Source: Herbaspirillum sp. ST 5-3 (GTDB taxonomy: Bacteria > Pseudomonadota > Gammaproteobacteria > Burkholderiales > Burkholderiaceae_D). From it: DNA of 64,000 bases. Positions 11,182 through 20,702 of the stretch are shown piece by piece (position 1 is the stretch's first letter; every line of letters starts with the position of its first letter). The stretch covers positions 434,001 through 498,000 of the forward strand of contig NZ_STGI01000002.1 of the NCBI RefSeq assembly GCF_004804275.1, given 5' to 3'. The notes beneath the pieces are model-generated. The model did not search any database and was not told where the DNA came from. It saw only the letters and a program-made list of their open reading frames with translations. A program made the position numbers and the translations under genes.

Positions 11182-11997
11182 TTACTTGCCCTTGAACAGT
11201 CGCTGGAACAGGCCCGGCTTTTCATAAGCGGTGAAGCGCAGCGGAACTTCATTGCCGAGGAAGCGCGCAACCACGTCCTGATACGCTTCCGCGACATCGC
11301 TGCCGGCCATGTGGATCGCCGGATTGCCCTGGTTGGAGGCATGCAGCACCGACTCCGATTCCGGGATGATACCAATCAGCGGGATGCGGAGGATTTCCTG
11401 CACGTCCGTGTAGGACAGCATCTCGCCCGCATCGACGCGCTTGGGAACATAGCGCGTGATCAGCAGGTGTTCCTTGACCGGCGTGTCGCCCTTGAGCGCA
11501 CGGCGCGACTTGGCCTGGATGATGCCGAGGATGCGATCCGAGTCGCGCACGGACGAAACTTCCGGATTGGTGACGACGATGGCTTCATCGGCGAAGGTCA
11601 GCGCCATCACCGCGCCGTGTTCGATGCCGGCGGGCGAGTCGCAAACGATGTACTCGAAATCCATCTTGGCCAGGTCGTTCAGTACGCGCTCGACGCCTTC
11701 TTCGGTCAGCGCATCCTTGTCGCGCGTCTGCGATGCCGGCAGCACGAACAGGTTGTCGCAATGCTTGTCCTTGATGAGGGCCTGGTTGAGGGTCGCTTCA
11801 TTGTTGATGACATTGATGAAGTCATAGACCACGCGGCGCTCGCATCCCATGATGAGGTCGAGGTTGCGCAGACCGACGTCGAAATCGATGACGACCGTCT
11901 TGTGCCCGCGCAGCGCCAGCCCCGATGAAAAGCTGGCGCTGGAGGTGGTCTTGCCGACGCCTCCTTTGCCGGACGTTACAACAATGATCTTGGCCAC
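11182..11997 (-). CDS. minD: Septum site-determining ATPase MinD
   Basis: A 271-residue deviant-Walker ParA-type ATPase. The Walker A motif is GKGGVGKTT (residues about 10-18), with switch I/II regions [10 protein letters not shown] and CDSPAGIE, and a C-terminal amphipathic membrane-binding helix ([13 protein letters not shown]). With MinC it blocks division away from mid-cell. The start is the GTG at 11997 with AAAGGAG seven bases upstream, giving the family-typical [10 protein letters not shown]; a TTG two codons earlier is less likely. Confidence 0.96.
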   Translation of the reverse strand: MAKIIVVTSGKGGVGKTTSSASFSSGLALRGHKTVVIDFDVGLRNLDLIMGCERRVVYDFINVINNEATLNQALIKDKHCDNLFVLPASQTRDKDALTEEGVERVLNDLAKMDFEYIVCDSPAGIEHGAVMALTFADEAIVVTNPEVSSVRDSDRILGIIQAKSRRALKGDTPVKEHLLITRYVPKRVDAGEMLSYTDVQEILRIPLIGIIPESESVLHASNQGNPAIHMAGSDVAEAYQDVVARFLGNEVPLRFTAYEKPGLFQRLFKGK

Positions 11998-12027
11998 AAA
12001 CAAACTCCTTTCAGAAAAGTCGAATAA

Positions 12028-12768
12028 CTAAGCGCGAATGGATATCACATCTATCCGGTCGCCTGCAAGACGGACCTGCGCAGGTTTTTTCGCCAGATCC
12101 TGGGGTAAGCCGCTCTCAAAGGTGCGGTAAATGCCTGCAATCGAAACCAGTTCGGCTTCCATGCTCAGCGAAAAAATACGTGCTTCGGCGTTGCCGCTGG
12201 CGCCGGCAAGTGCCCGTCCGCGCAGGGGCGCGTAGACATGGATGCTGCCGTCGGCGATCAATTCGGCGCCGCTATTGACGATGGCTGTCACAATCAGATC
12301 GCTGCCGCGCGCGTAGATCCGCTGGCCGGCCCGCACGGGCGTGTCGATGATCATGGCCGCCGGCGCAGCGATTGGTGCTGCCGGTGCCGGCTGAACGGGG
12401 GCAGGGGCTGGTGCGGCAGGCTGCTCTTCCTGTGTCTCCTGTCGCGGCTTGACCAAGGTATCGATGCTCAGGCCGCTGGCGACGATCTCCGGCTCCATCT
12501 CGGCCGGTGCGCCGCGTACGGCGACCGGATTCAGGCTGTAGGACTTGAGCAAGGCGATCAGCGCCGCCCAGTCGACGCTGCCGGTGAAATCGCAGCCGGC
12601 GACGTCGATGACGGCAAATTCATGATCGAAATAGTCGGACGCACCGCCTGTCATCTCTTGCATCGCGTTGTCCAGCGTCGCCAGATCGGATACGCGCAGG
12701 ATGGCGGAAACGGCAACGACGGTTGAAATCTTGATTTCTATCGGTTTGCTGCTTTGGGTCTTTGACAT
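12028..12768 (-). CDS. minC: Septum site-determining protein MinC
   Basis: A 246-residue MinC. The N-terminal FtsZ-inhibiting domain spans about residues 1-110. A Pro/Ala-rich linker follows (APAPAPVQPAPAAPI), and then the C-terminal beta-helix that binds MinD and itself (VRAGQRIYARGSDLIV, GSIHVYAPLRGRALAG). It is the first gene of the min operon, 30 bases before minD. Confidence 0.95.
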   Translation of the reverse strand: MSKTQSSKPIEIKISTVVAVSAILRVSDLATLDNAMQEMTGGASDYFDHEFAVIDVAGCDFTGSVDWAALIALLKSYSLNPVAVRGAPAEMEPEIVASGLSIDTLVKPRQETQEEQPAAPAPAPVQPAPAAPIAAPAAMIIDTPVRAGQRIYARGSDLIVTAIVNSGAELIADGSIHVYAPLRGRALAGASGNAEARIFSLSMEAELVSIAGIYRTFESGLPQDLAKKPAQVRLAGDRIDVISIRA

Positions 12769-12885
12769 AAATGCTAATCGTGGTTACCGCTGCCTGAAGT
12801 GCTCTTCGAGAGGGGCAAGCCGCGTGCCTCGTCCGGAAAAGCGCTCTCTGGTGAGCAAAAAACAATGCGCCGCCCGCCAAATGAA

Positions 12886-12908
12886 TCGGGCCGCGGTAGG
12901 CGGCCCGA
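12886..12908. terminator. Hairpin between kynA and minC
   Basis: A perfect 9-base stem (TCGGGCCGC with GCGGCCCGA) around GGTAG lies between the kynA stop and the minC start on the minus strand. No T-run follows directly, although T-rich sequence comes about 25 bases later. It may end the kyn transcript or belong to the minC leader. Confidence 0.35.
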
Positions 12909-13054
12909 ACGTGCTGGGAAATGAAAATTCGTTACAGCGCATTGAATAATTGCTCACCACTCGCTCTGTGCTTCAAGAATATTATACCTGTTGCCGTCAC
13001 GCTATCTCCCTGATTACGCGTTCTATTTGCGGGAACGTTGCGGGAAAGCGCCGC

Positions 13055-13894
13055 TCAGAGCGCGGTGCGCAACGCGAACAGCTCGGGAAACAGCACGACA
13101 TCGAGCATTTTCCTGAGATAGCTGACACCGGCCGTTCCGCCCGTGCCGGTCTTGAAGCCGATGATGCGCTCGACGGTGGTCACATGGCGGAAACGCCAAT
13201 AGCGGAACGCCGTCTCCAGGTCGACCAGTTTTTCAGCGAGCTCATACAAGGCCCAATGCCGTGCCGGATCCTGATAAACCGCGAGCCAGGCGGCCTTGAC
13301 CGATTCGTTGGCAGTTGTCGCCTGCGTCCAGTCCGCATTCAGGCGAGCGGCGTCGATCGCAAATCCCTGTCGAGCCATCAGCAGGATCGCTTCATCGTAG
13401 AGTGATGGCTGATGCAATGCAGCGTCCAGTCGCGCATGGTGCTCCGGCGCGGCGGCATGAACGGCAAGGAGCGCCGCATTCTTGTTCCCGAGGACGAATT
13501 CGAGTTCTCGGTATTGGCAGGACTGAAAACCGGAGGATTGCCCGAGGTAGGGGCGGATCGCGCTGTATTCGGTCGGCGTCATCGTCGCCAGCACATCCCA
13601 GGCATGCACCAGCTGGTCCATGATGCGCGCCACGCGCGCGAGCATCTTGAATGCCGGCGGCAAGTCGTCCAGATGCATTTGTCGGCGCGCTGCATGCAGT
13701 TCGTGCAACATGAGTTTCAGCCACAGTTCGCTGGTTTGATGCTGCACGATAAACAACATTTCATTGTGGTCCGGCGAGCGCGGATGCTGCGCTGACAGCA
13801 CCTGGTCGAGTGCCAGGTAGTCGCCGTAGCTCATCGCCTGGCTGAAGTCCATCCTGGCCCCGTGCCACGAAGCGGACGTGTTTTCCGATTCCAT
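13055..13894 (-). CDS. kynA: Tryptophan 2,3-dioxygenase
   Basis: A 279-residue haem enzyme that opens the indole ring of tryptophan to N-formylkynurenine. The family signatures are intact: [37 protein letters not shown] and the C-terminal [20 protein letters not shown], with the axial His in FRYWRFRH. The ATG at 13894 has GTGAGG six bases upstream; a GTG at 13906 is a weaker option. It is the last gene of kynB-kynU-kynA, 16 bases after kynU. Confidence 0.96.
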   Translation of the reverse strand: MESENTSASWHGARMDFSQAMSYGDYLALDQVLSAQHPRSPDHNEMLFIVQHQTSELWLKLMLHELHAARRQMHLDDLPPAFKMLARVARIMDQLVHAWDVLATMTPTEYSAIRPYLGQSSGFQSCQYRELEFVLGNKNAALLAVHAAAPEHHARLDAALHQPSLYDEAILLMARQGFAIDAARLNADWTQATTANESVKAAWLAVYQDPARHWALYELAEKLVDLETAFRYWRFRHVTTVERIIGFKTGTGGTAGVSYLRKMLDVVLFPELFALRTAL

Positions 13895-13910
13895 GATTTG
13901 CCTCACTTGC

Positions 13911-15161
13911 TCAGGTCACCGCATCACGCGGCGCTGCGATGTCGTATGTCTTGTTGTCCAGGATATCCGCCAGGATTTCCACCGCATCCCACACATCGAC
14001 AAAGCGCGTATACAAGGGCGTCAATCCGAAACGCATGATTGCCGGTTCGCGATAGTCGCCGATCACCCCACGCCCGATCAGCGCCTGCATCACCGCATAG
14101 CCATGCGGGTGCGCGATGCTGACCTGACTCCCGCGCCGCGCGTGTTCGCGGGGCGTGACGAGCGATAAGGGATGCTTTCCGCAGCGATCCTCGACCAGTT
14201 GAATGAACAGATCGGTCAAGGCCAGCGACTTTGCACGAATGGCGCCCATGCTGGTTTGCGCAAAGAGATCAAGCCCGCATTCCACCATCGCCAGCGACAC
14301 GATTGGCTGCGTGCCGCAAAGTGCGCGGCGGATGCCGTCGATTGGCCGGAATTCGGCTTGCATGTTGAAGGGCGCTGCGTGGCCCCACCATCCCGACAGC
14401 GGTTGCCGAAAACCCGCCTGATGCCGCGCCGCGACCCAGATGAAGGCAGGAGCGCCGGGGCCGCCATTGAGATACTTGTAGGTGCATCCGACCGCAAAGT
14501 CGGCCTTGTCTGCATTCAGATCGACCGGCACCGCGCCGGCGGAATGCGCCAGGTCCCAGACGGTGAGCGCGCCGCAGGAATGGGCGCGTGCGGTGAGCGC
14601 TTTCATGTCGTGCATGTAGCCGGTGCGATAGTTCACGTGGGTCAGCATGACGACCGCAGTTTGTGCATCGATCGCGGCAGGCAGATCTTCGGGAGAATCA
14701 ACGAGGCGGATTTCAACACCGCGCGCGAGCCAGGAGGACAGGCCCTGCGCGATGTAGATATCGGTCGGGAAATTGGCGCGCTCGGTCACGATGCACTTGC
14801 GGCCCGCACGTGACGGGCTGCTTGCCTGCATGTGAAGGGCTGCCGCCAAGGCCTTGAACAGGTTGATCGATGTCGTGTCCGTCACGACCACTTCGTTGTT
14901 CGCGGCGCCGATCAATGGCGCGAGCTTGTCGCCCAGCTGGGAGGGCAGGTCAAGCCAGCCGGCCTGGTTCCAGCTGCGAATCAAGTCGTCGCCCCATTCC
15001 CGAACAATGACCTCCTGCGCGCGCGCGAGCGCCGCCTTGGGTCGAGCGCCGAGGGAGTTGCCGTCAAGGTAAATCACGCCTTCCGGCAAGGCGAACTGTT
15101 GGCGCAGTCCAGCCAGCGCATCTGCGGCATCCATGGCCAGGCAATCGGATCGCGTCGTCAT
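13911..15161 (-). CDS. kynU: Kynureninase
   Basis: A 416-residue PLP enzyme splitting kynurenine into anthranilate and alanine. The N-terminal substrate motif ([11 protein letters not shown]), the [14 protein letters not shown] segment with the PLP-binding Asp, and the Schiff-base Lys in [11 protein letters not shown] (residue 229) are present. The start ATG overlaps the kynB stop by four bases (ATGA), implying translational coupling. Confidence 0.96.
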   Translation of the reverse strand: MTTRSDCLAMDAADALAGLRQQFALPEGVIYLDGNSLGARPKAALARAQEVIVREWGDDLIRSWNQAGWLDLPSQLGDKLAPLIGAANNEVVVTDTTSINLFKALAAALHMQASSPSRAGRKCIVTERANFPTDIYIAQGLSSWLARGVEIRLVDSPEDLPAAIDAQTAVVMLTHVNYRTGYMHDMKALTARAHSCGALTVWDLAHSAGAVPVDLNADKADFAVGCTYKYLNGGPGAPAFIWVAARHQAGFRQPLSGWWGHAAPFNMQAEFRPIDGIRRALCGTQPIVSLAMVECGLDLFAQTSMGAIRAKSLALTDLFIQLVEDRCGKHPLSLVTPREHARRGSQVSIAHPHGYAVMQALIGRGVIGDYREPAIMRFGLTPLYTRFVDVWDAVEILADILDNKTYDIAAPRDAVT

Positions 15162-15805
15162 CGTGCGTTTCCTCCCAGGGATCGCAGCACCGCGCGTACC
15201 GGGCTGGCGTCCATTGCGTGCAGTTTCAAGGGCAGGGCGATCAGTTCGTAATCCGCTGCCGGGATTCCGTCCAGCACGATCCCTTCAAGGATAGCCATCC
15301 GATGCTTTCGCACGGCATGGTGCGCGTCCATTGTTTTGGATTCCTGTGGATCGAGCGATGGGGTGTCGATGCCAATCAGCGCGACTCCATGCTCGGCGAG
15401 CAGCGCGATGGTATCGGCTGCAACGCTGGCAAACGCAGGGTCCCAGGAAGCCTGCGGCGCGGTGATGTAAGTGCGCAATAGCACGCGCGGTGGAACATCA
15501 TTTAAAGCATGTGTGATATGGCGCGGCTCGACACGGCTGATGCCGATGCAGTCGATGACGCGACACGGACCGAGATAGGCGTCGAGCGCGACGTCATCGA
15601 TCGACGTGCCACGTGCGTCGTAATGTGACGGCGCGTCGCAGTGCGCGCCGGTATGGGTCGACATACTGATGCGGCTGACCTTGACCGGGCAGCCATCACC
15701 CATCTGCCATGTGGGTTCTGCATGAAATGCCGTATCGCCTGGCCAGACTGGCGTGGCGGAGGAGATGACGGGACTGATATCCCAGAGGGTTTTCGAATCG
15801 GGCAT
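15158..15805 (-). CDS. kynB: Kynurenine formamidase (cyclase family)
   Basis: A 215-residue metal-dependent cyclase-family hydrolase that deformylates N-formylkynurenine. The metal-binding H-x-G-x-H-x-D pattern appears as [17 protein letters not shown], with GIDTPSLDP and [14 protein letters not shown] later. The ATG at 15805 is preceded by GCAGGAAA. A longer frame to 16084 runs into the divergent regulator and is rejected. It leads the operon for tryptophan to anthranilate. Confidence 0.95.
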   Translation of the reverse strand: MPDSKTLWDISPVISSATPVWPGDTAFHAEPTWQMGDGCPVKVSRISMSTHTGAHCDAPSHYDARGTSIDDVALDAYLGPCRVIDCIGISRVEPRHITHALNDVPPRVLLRTYITAPQASWDPAFASVAADTIALLAEHGVALIGIDTPSLDPQESKTMDAHHAVRKHRMAILEGIVLDGIPAADYELIALPLKLHAMDASPVRAVLRSLGGNAR

Positions 15806-15880
15806 GCGCGTTTCCTGCAAACGTGATGAATAAGTGTAAGACGAAAGCCCTGAATTTTTGTTGCTGATTCTTTCTGAAAA

Positions 15881-15938
15881 TTCGCCGAAATTCGAATACA
15901 GTACGAGAAAATCCTCCAAATCTGAACAATCATTCGAA
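15881..15938. promoter_or_regulatory. kynB-kynR intergenic operator candidates
   Basis: The divergent gap is AT-rich and holds TTCGCCGAA (15881-15889), ATTCGAAT (15890-15897) and TTCGAA touching the regulator ATG. Such repeated TTCG elements are reasonable binding sites for the Lrp/AsnC regulator encoded next door, but the assignment is positional. Confidence 0.35.
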
Positions 15939-16412
15939 ATGAAACTCGATACCACCGACTTGAAGATTTTGACGCTGCTGCAGGAAGACGGCCGGATGAG
16001 CAACCTCAATCTCGCCGAAAAGCTTTTCTTGTCGCCGTCTTCGTGTCTGCGACGGGTCAAGCTGCTGGAAGAGAGCGGCATCATTAGCCGCTATAGCGCA
16101 GTGCTGAATACCGAGAAGCTCGGCCTTGAGGTCGATGCCTTTGTGCAGGTGACCATGCGGCGCGATGTGCAGCATTGGCACGAAAACTTCAGTGCGGCGC
16201 TCAAGGGCTGGCCCGAGGTCATCGGCGCGCACATCATCACCGGCGACGCCAACTATCTGTTGCGAGTGAGGGCGCGCAATCTCAAGCACTATTCGGCTTT
16301 CATCCTCGAGAAACTGTACAAGACCGAAGGCGTGCTCGACATCCGCTCCAATGTGGTGCTCGAGACCATCGTGGATACGCAAACCATTCCGGCCTCGCTG
16401 CTCGATCGATGA
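15939..16412 (+). CDS. kynR: Lrp/AsnC-family regulator of the kynurenine operon
   Basis: A 157-residue Lrp/AsnC regulator. The N-terminal winged HTH ([19 protein letters not shown], then [21 protein letters not shown]) is followed by the RAM ligand/oligomer domain ([26 protein letters not shown]). Divergent placement against kynBUA fits the KynR activators known in Pseudomonas and Burkholderiales that respond to kynurenine. The ATG at 15939 gives the family-typical N-terminus; the upstream extension is not supported. Confidence 0.88.
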   Translation: MKLDTTDLKILTLLQEDGRMSNLNLAEKLFLSPSSCLRRVKLLEESGIISRYSAVLNTEKLGLEVDAFVQVTMRRDVQHWHENFSAALKGWPEVIGAHIITGDANYLLRVRARNLKHYSAFILEKLYKTEGVLDIRSNVVLETIVDTQTIPASLLDR

Positions 16413-16465
16413 GCTTGCAAGCGAGCGTTCGCCGCATTGACTTCACCGAGCCACTGCGGGCGGAC

Positions 16466-16996
16466 TCATTGTGCCGGCACCTTTTCGCATAGCCGCCAGT
16501 ACTTGCGCAGCAATTGCACGATATTGATATCAAGCCCCGGCGTCATAAACGTCCAGATGCTGTCTTGCCTCGCCATGCGAAGCAAACGCTTGGCCTTGAT
16601 GTTGACCTCCTGCACGGGCAATGCTTGTGTGCGGTAGGCTGACTCATCCGCTTCGATATCGCCATCGCTCTTGAAGAAAAGCCATTCTTCAACGAAACGC
16701 GATTGAGCGCGCTCCAGTTCATGTCCTACCGACTCGGGCACCGGACAACGGATCTCGTCCCGGGTAGGTGGATAGTCGATGGTCCATGGGCCGTATACAT
16801 CGTCCTGCACGCTGCGATAGAGGTGCGGCGTGCGGTTCGCGTAGAAGTGTTCGACCATGAAAAAGGCTGCCGAGAAGTACAGGCTTCTCGCTTCGATGTG
16901 CCAGCCATAGATGTCATCACCGGACTCGAAATAAAACAACGCAAAGACAGAGCCCAGTTTTCCTGGCGAATATGAAATGTATATCTTGGGCTGCAT
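16466..16996 (-). CDS. Hypothetical protein, 176 aa
   Basis: A soluble, acidic protein rich in Tyr, Trp and Phe (SYSPGKLGSVFALFYFESGDD, PHLYRSVQDDVYGPW). No signal peptide, membrane span or known motif is visible. Codon use resembles the neighbours and no other frame on either strand competes, so it is probably real, though no good ribosome site precedes the ATG. It stands convergent with kynR and divergent from phaB. Function unknown. Confidence 0.6.
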   Translation of the reverse strand: MQPKIYISYSPGKLGSVFALFYFESGDDIYGWHIEARSLYFSAAFFMVEHFYANRTPHLYRSVQDDVYGPWTIDYPPTRDEIRCPVPESVGHELERAQSRFVEEWLFFKSDGDIEADESAYRTQALPVQEVNIKAKRLLRMARQDSIWTFMTPGLDINIVQLLRKYWRLCEKVPAQ

Positions 16997-17408
16997 TCAT
17001 TCATAGCCTAAGCAAGCTGACGGAAACCGGCTGTCACCGTTGGCGAAGATTCTGTCTTGCAGTCCGGATGAGGCATAAGAATCCAATGGATACGAAATGC
17101 GAAACAGGCTGCGTACCTTCATAGACAAGCCCTGGTTCGGCTGGTTCGCCTTGATGGATGTGCCGAGCTATTCCCCCTTCATTGAATTGAAATTTCCAGC
17201 GCGGAATAAGCCGCGCAAATTACGGATGTGAGTGAAGAGGCGTGGCTTTTGATCAAATTGCCCTTCGATTAAATTGGCTATTCTCTGAACCGATTTGCCA
17301 GGCTGGGTAATTCGGATTAGAACGCGATGGATCGAAGCGCCCCTTGTTTCTGTTCGAGGATTTCGCAGCGCCGGCAGATATTACTTGGACATAACGCGAG
17401 AGGAAATC
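16997..17408. other. Intergenic region upstream of phaB
   Basis: About 410 bases with no gene. An imperfect direct repeat (TTGATCAAATTG near 17249 and TCGATTAAATTG near 17266) lies 140 bases before phaB and could be an operator. No convincing sigma-70 pair was placed. Confidence 0.4.
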
Positions 17409-18155
17409 ATGAACACACAACGAGTAGCGCTGGTCACAGGAGGCATGGGCGGCCTGGGGGAGGCAATTAGCAGGAAGCTGTTCGCCGCCGGATATCGCGT
17501 GGCTACAACCTACTCTCCCCATAACGATCACGCCGAGGCGTGGCTCAAGGAACAAAAGGCGCAAGGCTTCGATTTTTCGGCATACAAGGTGGACGTCTCC
17601 GACTTCAGCTCATGCGAGGCAGGCGTGATGAAGGTCGTCGGTGATCTGGGTCGGGTCGACATCCTGATTAACAACGCAGGCATCACACGCGATACGACGC
17701 TCAAGAAAATGTCGCTGGAGGATTGGCATGAAGTACTCACGACCAACCTCGACAGCGTATTCAACATGAGCAAGCCAGTGCTTCACGGCATGCTGGAAAA
17801 CCAGTGGGGACGCATCGTCAACATCTCCTCGGTCAACGGGCAGAAGGGAGCCTTCGGGCAGACAAACTATTCCGCCGCGAAGGCGGGCGTGCATGGATTT
17901 ACCAAAGCACTGGCGCTGGAGGTTGCAAGCAAGGGCATTACGGTAAATACGGTCTCGCCCGGCTACCTGCGGACGAAAATGGTCATGAAAGTGCCCAAAG
18001 AAGTTCTTGAAACAAAAATTCTTCCGGAAATCCCGGTGGGCAGATTGGGTGAGCCTGATGAAGTTGCCGGCCTCATTGCCTATCTTTGCTCCGAACAGGC
18101 AGGGTTCTTGACGGGAGCGAATATCGCCATCAACGGCGGTCAGCATATGTATTGA
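17409..18155 (+). CDS. phaB: Acetoacetyl-CoA reductase (NADPH)
   Basis: A 248-residue short-chain dehydrogenase making (R)-3-hydroxybutyryl-CoA for polyhydroxybutyrate. The cofactor motif TGGMGGLGEAIS, the NNAGITRD motif and the catalytic Ser-Tyr-Lys set (NISSVNGQKGAFGQTNYSAAK) are as in PhaB, with the C-terminal GANIAINGGQHMY typical of the family. The ATG follows GAGAGGAAATC. A longer frame from 17295 has no ribosome site. No phaC or phaA lies adjacent; the phasin follows. Confidence 0.95.
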   Translation: MNTQRVALVTGGMGGLGEAISRKLFAAGYRVATTYSPHNDHAEAWLKEQKAQGFDFSAYKVDVSDFSSCEAGVMKVVGDLGRVDILINNAGITRDTTLKKMSLEDWHEVLTTNLDSVFNMSKPVLHGMLENQWGRIVNISSVNGQKGAFGQTNYSAAKAGVHGFTKALALEVASKGITVNTVSPGYLRTKMVMKVPKEVLETKILPEIPVGRLGEPDEVAGLIAYLCSEQAGFLTGANIAINGGQHMY

Positions 18156-18164
18156 ACGAAGCCG

Positions 18165-18187
18165 CGGCGGCCGGGCTGCGGCCGCCG
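18165..18187 (+). terminator. Candidate terminator of phaB
   Basis: CGGCGGCC pairs with GGCCGCCG around a 7-base loop, ten bases after the phaB stop. The following TTCCAGTTT is only weakly T-rich. Confidence 0.5.
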
Positions 18188-18285
18188 TTCCAGTTTCGAT
18201 GGCGCCGCTGACTCGAACCTGGACCAGGTACGTCAATCGGCGCCGTTTGACACTCTGCATCGATGAAATGTATTCCAATCGGGAT

Positions 18286-18309
18286 CGCGCTTGATTTGTC
18301 TCAAGCGCG
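18286..18309. promoter_or_regulatory. FNR-type palindrome upstream of the phasin gene
   Basis: Two 9-base arms, CGCGCTTGA and TCAAGCGCG, are perfect inverse complements around TTTGTC. The core TTGATTTGTCTCAA (18291-18304) differs at one position from the Fnr consensus TTGAT-N4-ATCAA. It lies about 300 bases before the phasin ATG but about 64 before a start predicted from the TATACA at 18350. Confidence 0.5.
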
Positions 18310-18593
18310 GTTGGAAGCGAGTGGAAGACTGTCCTGAATGCGCACAGAATATACACGGTTCATCTCACTACATCCCATTATTAATTCTCTTTGCAGCCCG
18401 CCCTGCAGACAGAATCGCAGGCGGCGTGGATTGCCGGAGTTGCGCGCGTAACCGGCGCGCTGGACACGATGGGATCTGCTTCCTTGGCCGCAAGATTGAT
18501 ACAGCGGGAATCATCGAAATGCCGACGGATGTCGGGAACTGGAATGTATTGAGCTTCTTGTACTTCTCTTCTCATCTTTCTAGGAGAGCAATC

Positions 18594-19298
18594 ATGCAGA
18601 ATTTTTTGAATCCATTGGTCACCATGTATCAGACCCAACTGGAAGCATCGCGACGCTTCGCTGATGCGTTGTTTTCCGGTACGGAGAAAATAGATCGTGT
18701 CGTCATCGGCGCATCGCATCGTGCCTTCAACGAGCAGCTGAATTTTGTCCAGGCGATGGCGGCCGCGCGCGACCCCCGTAGCGTAGGAAGCACATTGCAA
18801 TCCGGTTTCTTGTCTCGCAATCCCGACGAGGCGATGAACTATCAGAAGGAAATAATGCGGATTTTCGCGGAAATGCAGAATGAAATCGGCCGTTCGATGC
18901 AGGATTATCTTGAACAGGTCGGTTCGCATGCGACAAGCACCGCCACGGCACCGCTCGAGACCGCGCAGGACCAGGCGAACGATGCCGTGTTCAATCCGAT
19001 GACAAGCATGTTTTCCGTGTGGGAGTCCGCCTTCAAGGAAGTCGCCGACCTCGCCAAGAAGAACATGATGGCGGCACGGTCTACTGCCGAGAACGCTGCG
19101 CGGCGGACAATGCAGAGCGCGGGTAATTACGCGAATGTGGCCAATGTCGCGACCGGTTCCGCGCAGGAAACAGCGACCAGCGCTGTCGATAGTGCCGCCA
19201 GTGTCGCGACGCAGGCTGCAAGACAGACGGCAACAGTTGCGGAAGAAAGCGGCGACGAAAAAAGGGGAATTCCCCCCGGTGGCGGGAAGCGCAAATAG
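18594..19298 (+). CDS. phaP: Phasin family protein
   Basis: A 234-residue granule-coating protein of polyhydroxyalkanoate storage. The phasin core (residues about 1-130: PLVTMYQTQLEASRRFADAL, FNEQLNFVQAMAAARDP, EIMRIFAEMQNEIGRSMQ) is followed by a long Ala/Thr-rich helical tail with repeated SAQETATSAVDSAASVATQ-type sequence and a basic C-terminus (GGGKRK). TAGGAGAG lies before the ATG at 18594. Longer frames starting at 18291 cross the operator and are not used. The strong terminator at 19336-19365 follows. Confidence 0.88.
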   Translation: MQNFLNPLVTMYQTQLEASRRFADALFSGTEKIDRVVIGASHRAFNEQLNFVQAMAAARDPRSVGSTLQSGFLSRNPDEAMNYQKEIMRIFAEMQNEIGRSMQDYLEQVGSHATSTATAPLETAQDQANDAVFNPMTSMFSVWESAFKEVADLAKKNMMAARSTAENAARRTMQSAGNYANVANVATGSAQETATSAVDSAASVATQAARQTATVAEESGDEKRGIPPGGGKRK

Positions 19299-19335
19299 GC
19301 ATGCCGCGACCTCGGCGAAAAAATACATGCCCAAA

Positions 19336-19365
19336 AAAATAAGCCGACGCTGCTCGGCTTATTTT
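19336..19365. terminator. Bidirectional rho-independent terminator
   Basis: A 12-base stem (AAAATAAGCCGA with TCGGCTTATTTT) around CGCTGC ends in T-rich sequence on the plus strand and has A residues before it, so it can stop both the phasin transcript and the convergent Crp/Fnr gene. Confidence 0.85.
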
Positions 19366-19416
19366 CTTTCAGAAGAACTGGCGGAATGTTTACCGCCGCA
19401 GCTCCGGCATCGGACG

Positions 19417-20295
19417 TCACGCCGTTGCGAATTGTCCCCAGTCGGTATCCGGCTGCTCGGGAGATTGGGGGGTTGAACGTGCCTTCTTGGCGGCGACTTG
19501 CTTTGCGCGCGAGCTGGATGGAGGCAAGCGGCGCAAGGTCTTCAGTGCCTCGGGATCCTTGATGCCGATTGAACGTTGATCAACGGTAATCAAGCCGATT
19601 TCATTGAATGCAGATAATGTGCGGCTTACCGTTTCCAAGGTCAAACCAAGGTAACTGCCGATTTCATGCCGCGTCATGCGCAGATTGAACAGCTTGCTCG
19701 AGTAACCCATTTCGGCATAACGCTCCGACAAATTGACCAGGAAGCGCGCCACACGCGCTTCGGCGCTGAGTGCACCCAGCATGCTGACCATGGCCTGTTC
19801 GCGGACCAGTTCACGGCTCATCACACTGTACATGGCATGTTCGAACTCGACATGCGCACGACCGAGTGCGGTGAGTTTCTTGAACGGAAGCAGAATGAGG
19901 TCGCAGTTAGACAGGGCAACCGCTTCGGATGCATAGCGCTTGGTATGGATGCCATCCACGCCGAACAGATCGCCTTTCATCGGGAAACTGAGCACTTGCT
20001 CGTTACCGAATTCGTCGATCAGAACGGTTTTCAGAAAACCGGAATGAACGATATACAAGGTATCGAAGGGCTGCCCAATCGTATGGATACGCTGGCCGGT
20101 CTTGAACTGGACGTGCTGGAACAGCAACTCTTCGTCGGTATGGATCGCTGCCGAAGGAATGCGGAGGACATCACACAGTTCCTTCAGGTTCGACCAGAGT
20201 TTTCCCTGACGTTGCCATCCTGCTTCCAGAGAAGATGAATGCAGGGCAGAAGCTGATGAATCGGAACGGATGTCAGGCATTTGCGAGGACAACAT
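19417..20295 (-). CDS. Crp/Fnr-family regulator, FNR-like without a full Fe-S ligand set
   Basis: A 292-residue regulator with a cyclic-nucleotide-binding-type beta-roll (about residues 50-170), dimer helix, and a C-terminal HTH_Crp with LTMTRHEIG-like RMTRHEIGSYLGLTLETVSRTLSAF. The recognition helix keeps the E-x-x-S-R residues by which E. coli FNR reads TTGA. The N-terminus has only one Cys (ELCDVL) instead of the three clustered FNR cysteines, and a second Cys (SNCDLILLPF) lies near the fourth, so an oxygen-labile [4Fe-4S] cluster of the standard kind is doubtful. It has a basic C-terminal tail. The second ATG (20295) is chosen because GGAG sits six bases upstream. Confidence 0.88.
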   Translation of the reverse strand: MLSSQMPDIRSDSSASALHSSSLEAGWQRQGKLWSNLKELCDVLRIPSAAIHTDEELLFQHVQFKTGQRIHTIGQPFDTLYIVHSGFLKTVLIDEFGNEQVLSFPMKGDLFGVDGIHTKRYASEAVALSNCDLILLPFKKLTALGRAHVEFEHAMYSVMSRELVREQAMVSMLGALSAEARVARFLVNLSERYAEMGYSSKLFNLRMTRHEIGSYLGLTLETVSRTLSAFNEIGLITVDQRSIGIKDPEALKTLRRLPPSSSRAKQVAAKKARSTPQSPEQPDTDWGQFATA

Positions 20296-20702
20296 GGTCA
20301 TCTCCTAATTCAGATAATTCGACACATTCATCGTGCGTCAGCTCAACCTGCTCGCACGAACGTTAAATTCGTCTCCGCCGATTTTTGGAATCGCCTCCTT
20401 GGGCGTTTAAACATGCTCAGGCTAGATAGCGAGTTGCTTGCCTGGCATGCATCATGCGAAGTGCTCAGTATCGCAATCGCAACAAGCAATTGCTATCGGT
20501 GCGGGCTGAATTGGAATGTAGGGGACAGTCAGCTGTTGTAGGATTATTCCTACAGCGCGATGCTGAATTTTCCGAATTACAGTCTTTCCACGCAGGAATT
20601 ATCGGAGTTAAGCATCACGTTTTTGATGCGCAGCCCAACAGCCTCTCGGCGAGGATTGCGAGAGCTCATCATAGGAGAAAGTGGGAAAAGAAACTGCTGC
20701 GC
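20296..20702. other. Intergenic region between Crp/Fnr and response-regulator genes
   Basis: About 400 bases without a supported gene. It contains the palindrome TGTAGGA-TTAT-TCCTACA at 20537-20554. No T-rich terminator is seen after the response regulator. Confidence 0.4.
20537..20554. promoter_or_regulatory. Palindrome TGTAGGA-N4-TCCTACA
   Basis: A perfect 7-base inverted repeat around TTAT, about 240 bases before the Crp/Fnr start and 150 bases after the response-regulator stop. The layout is that of an operator for a dimeric HTH protein. A looser copy (13 of 18 bases) overlaps the FNR-type site at 33123-33140. The binding protein is unknown. Confidence 0.4.

Larger units (their letters stand above)
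18156..18593. other. phaB-phasin intergenic region
   Basis: About 440 bases holding a GC-rich hairpin just after phaB (18165-18187), a 24-base perfect palindrome with an FNR-type core (18286-18309) and a TATACA that could serve as a -10 element at 18350. Frames crossing it are not supported as coding. Confidence 0.5.
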
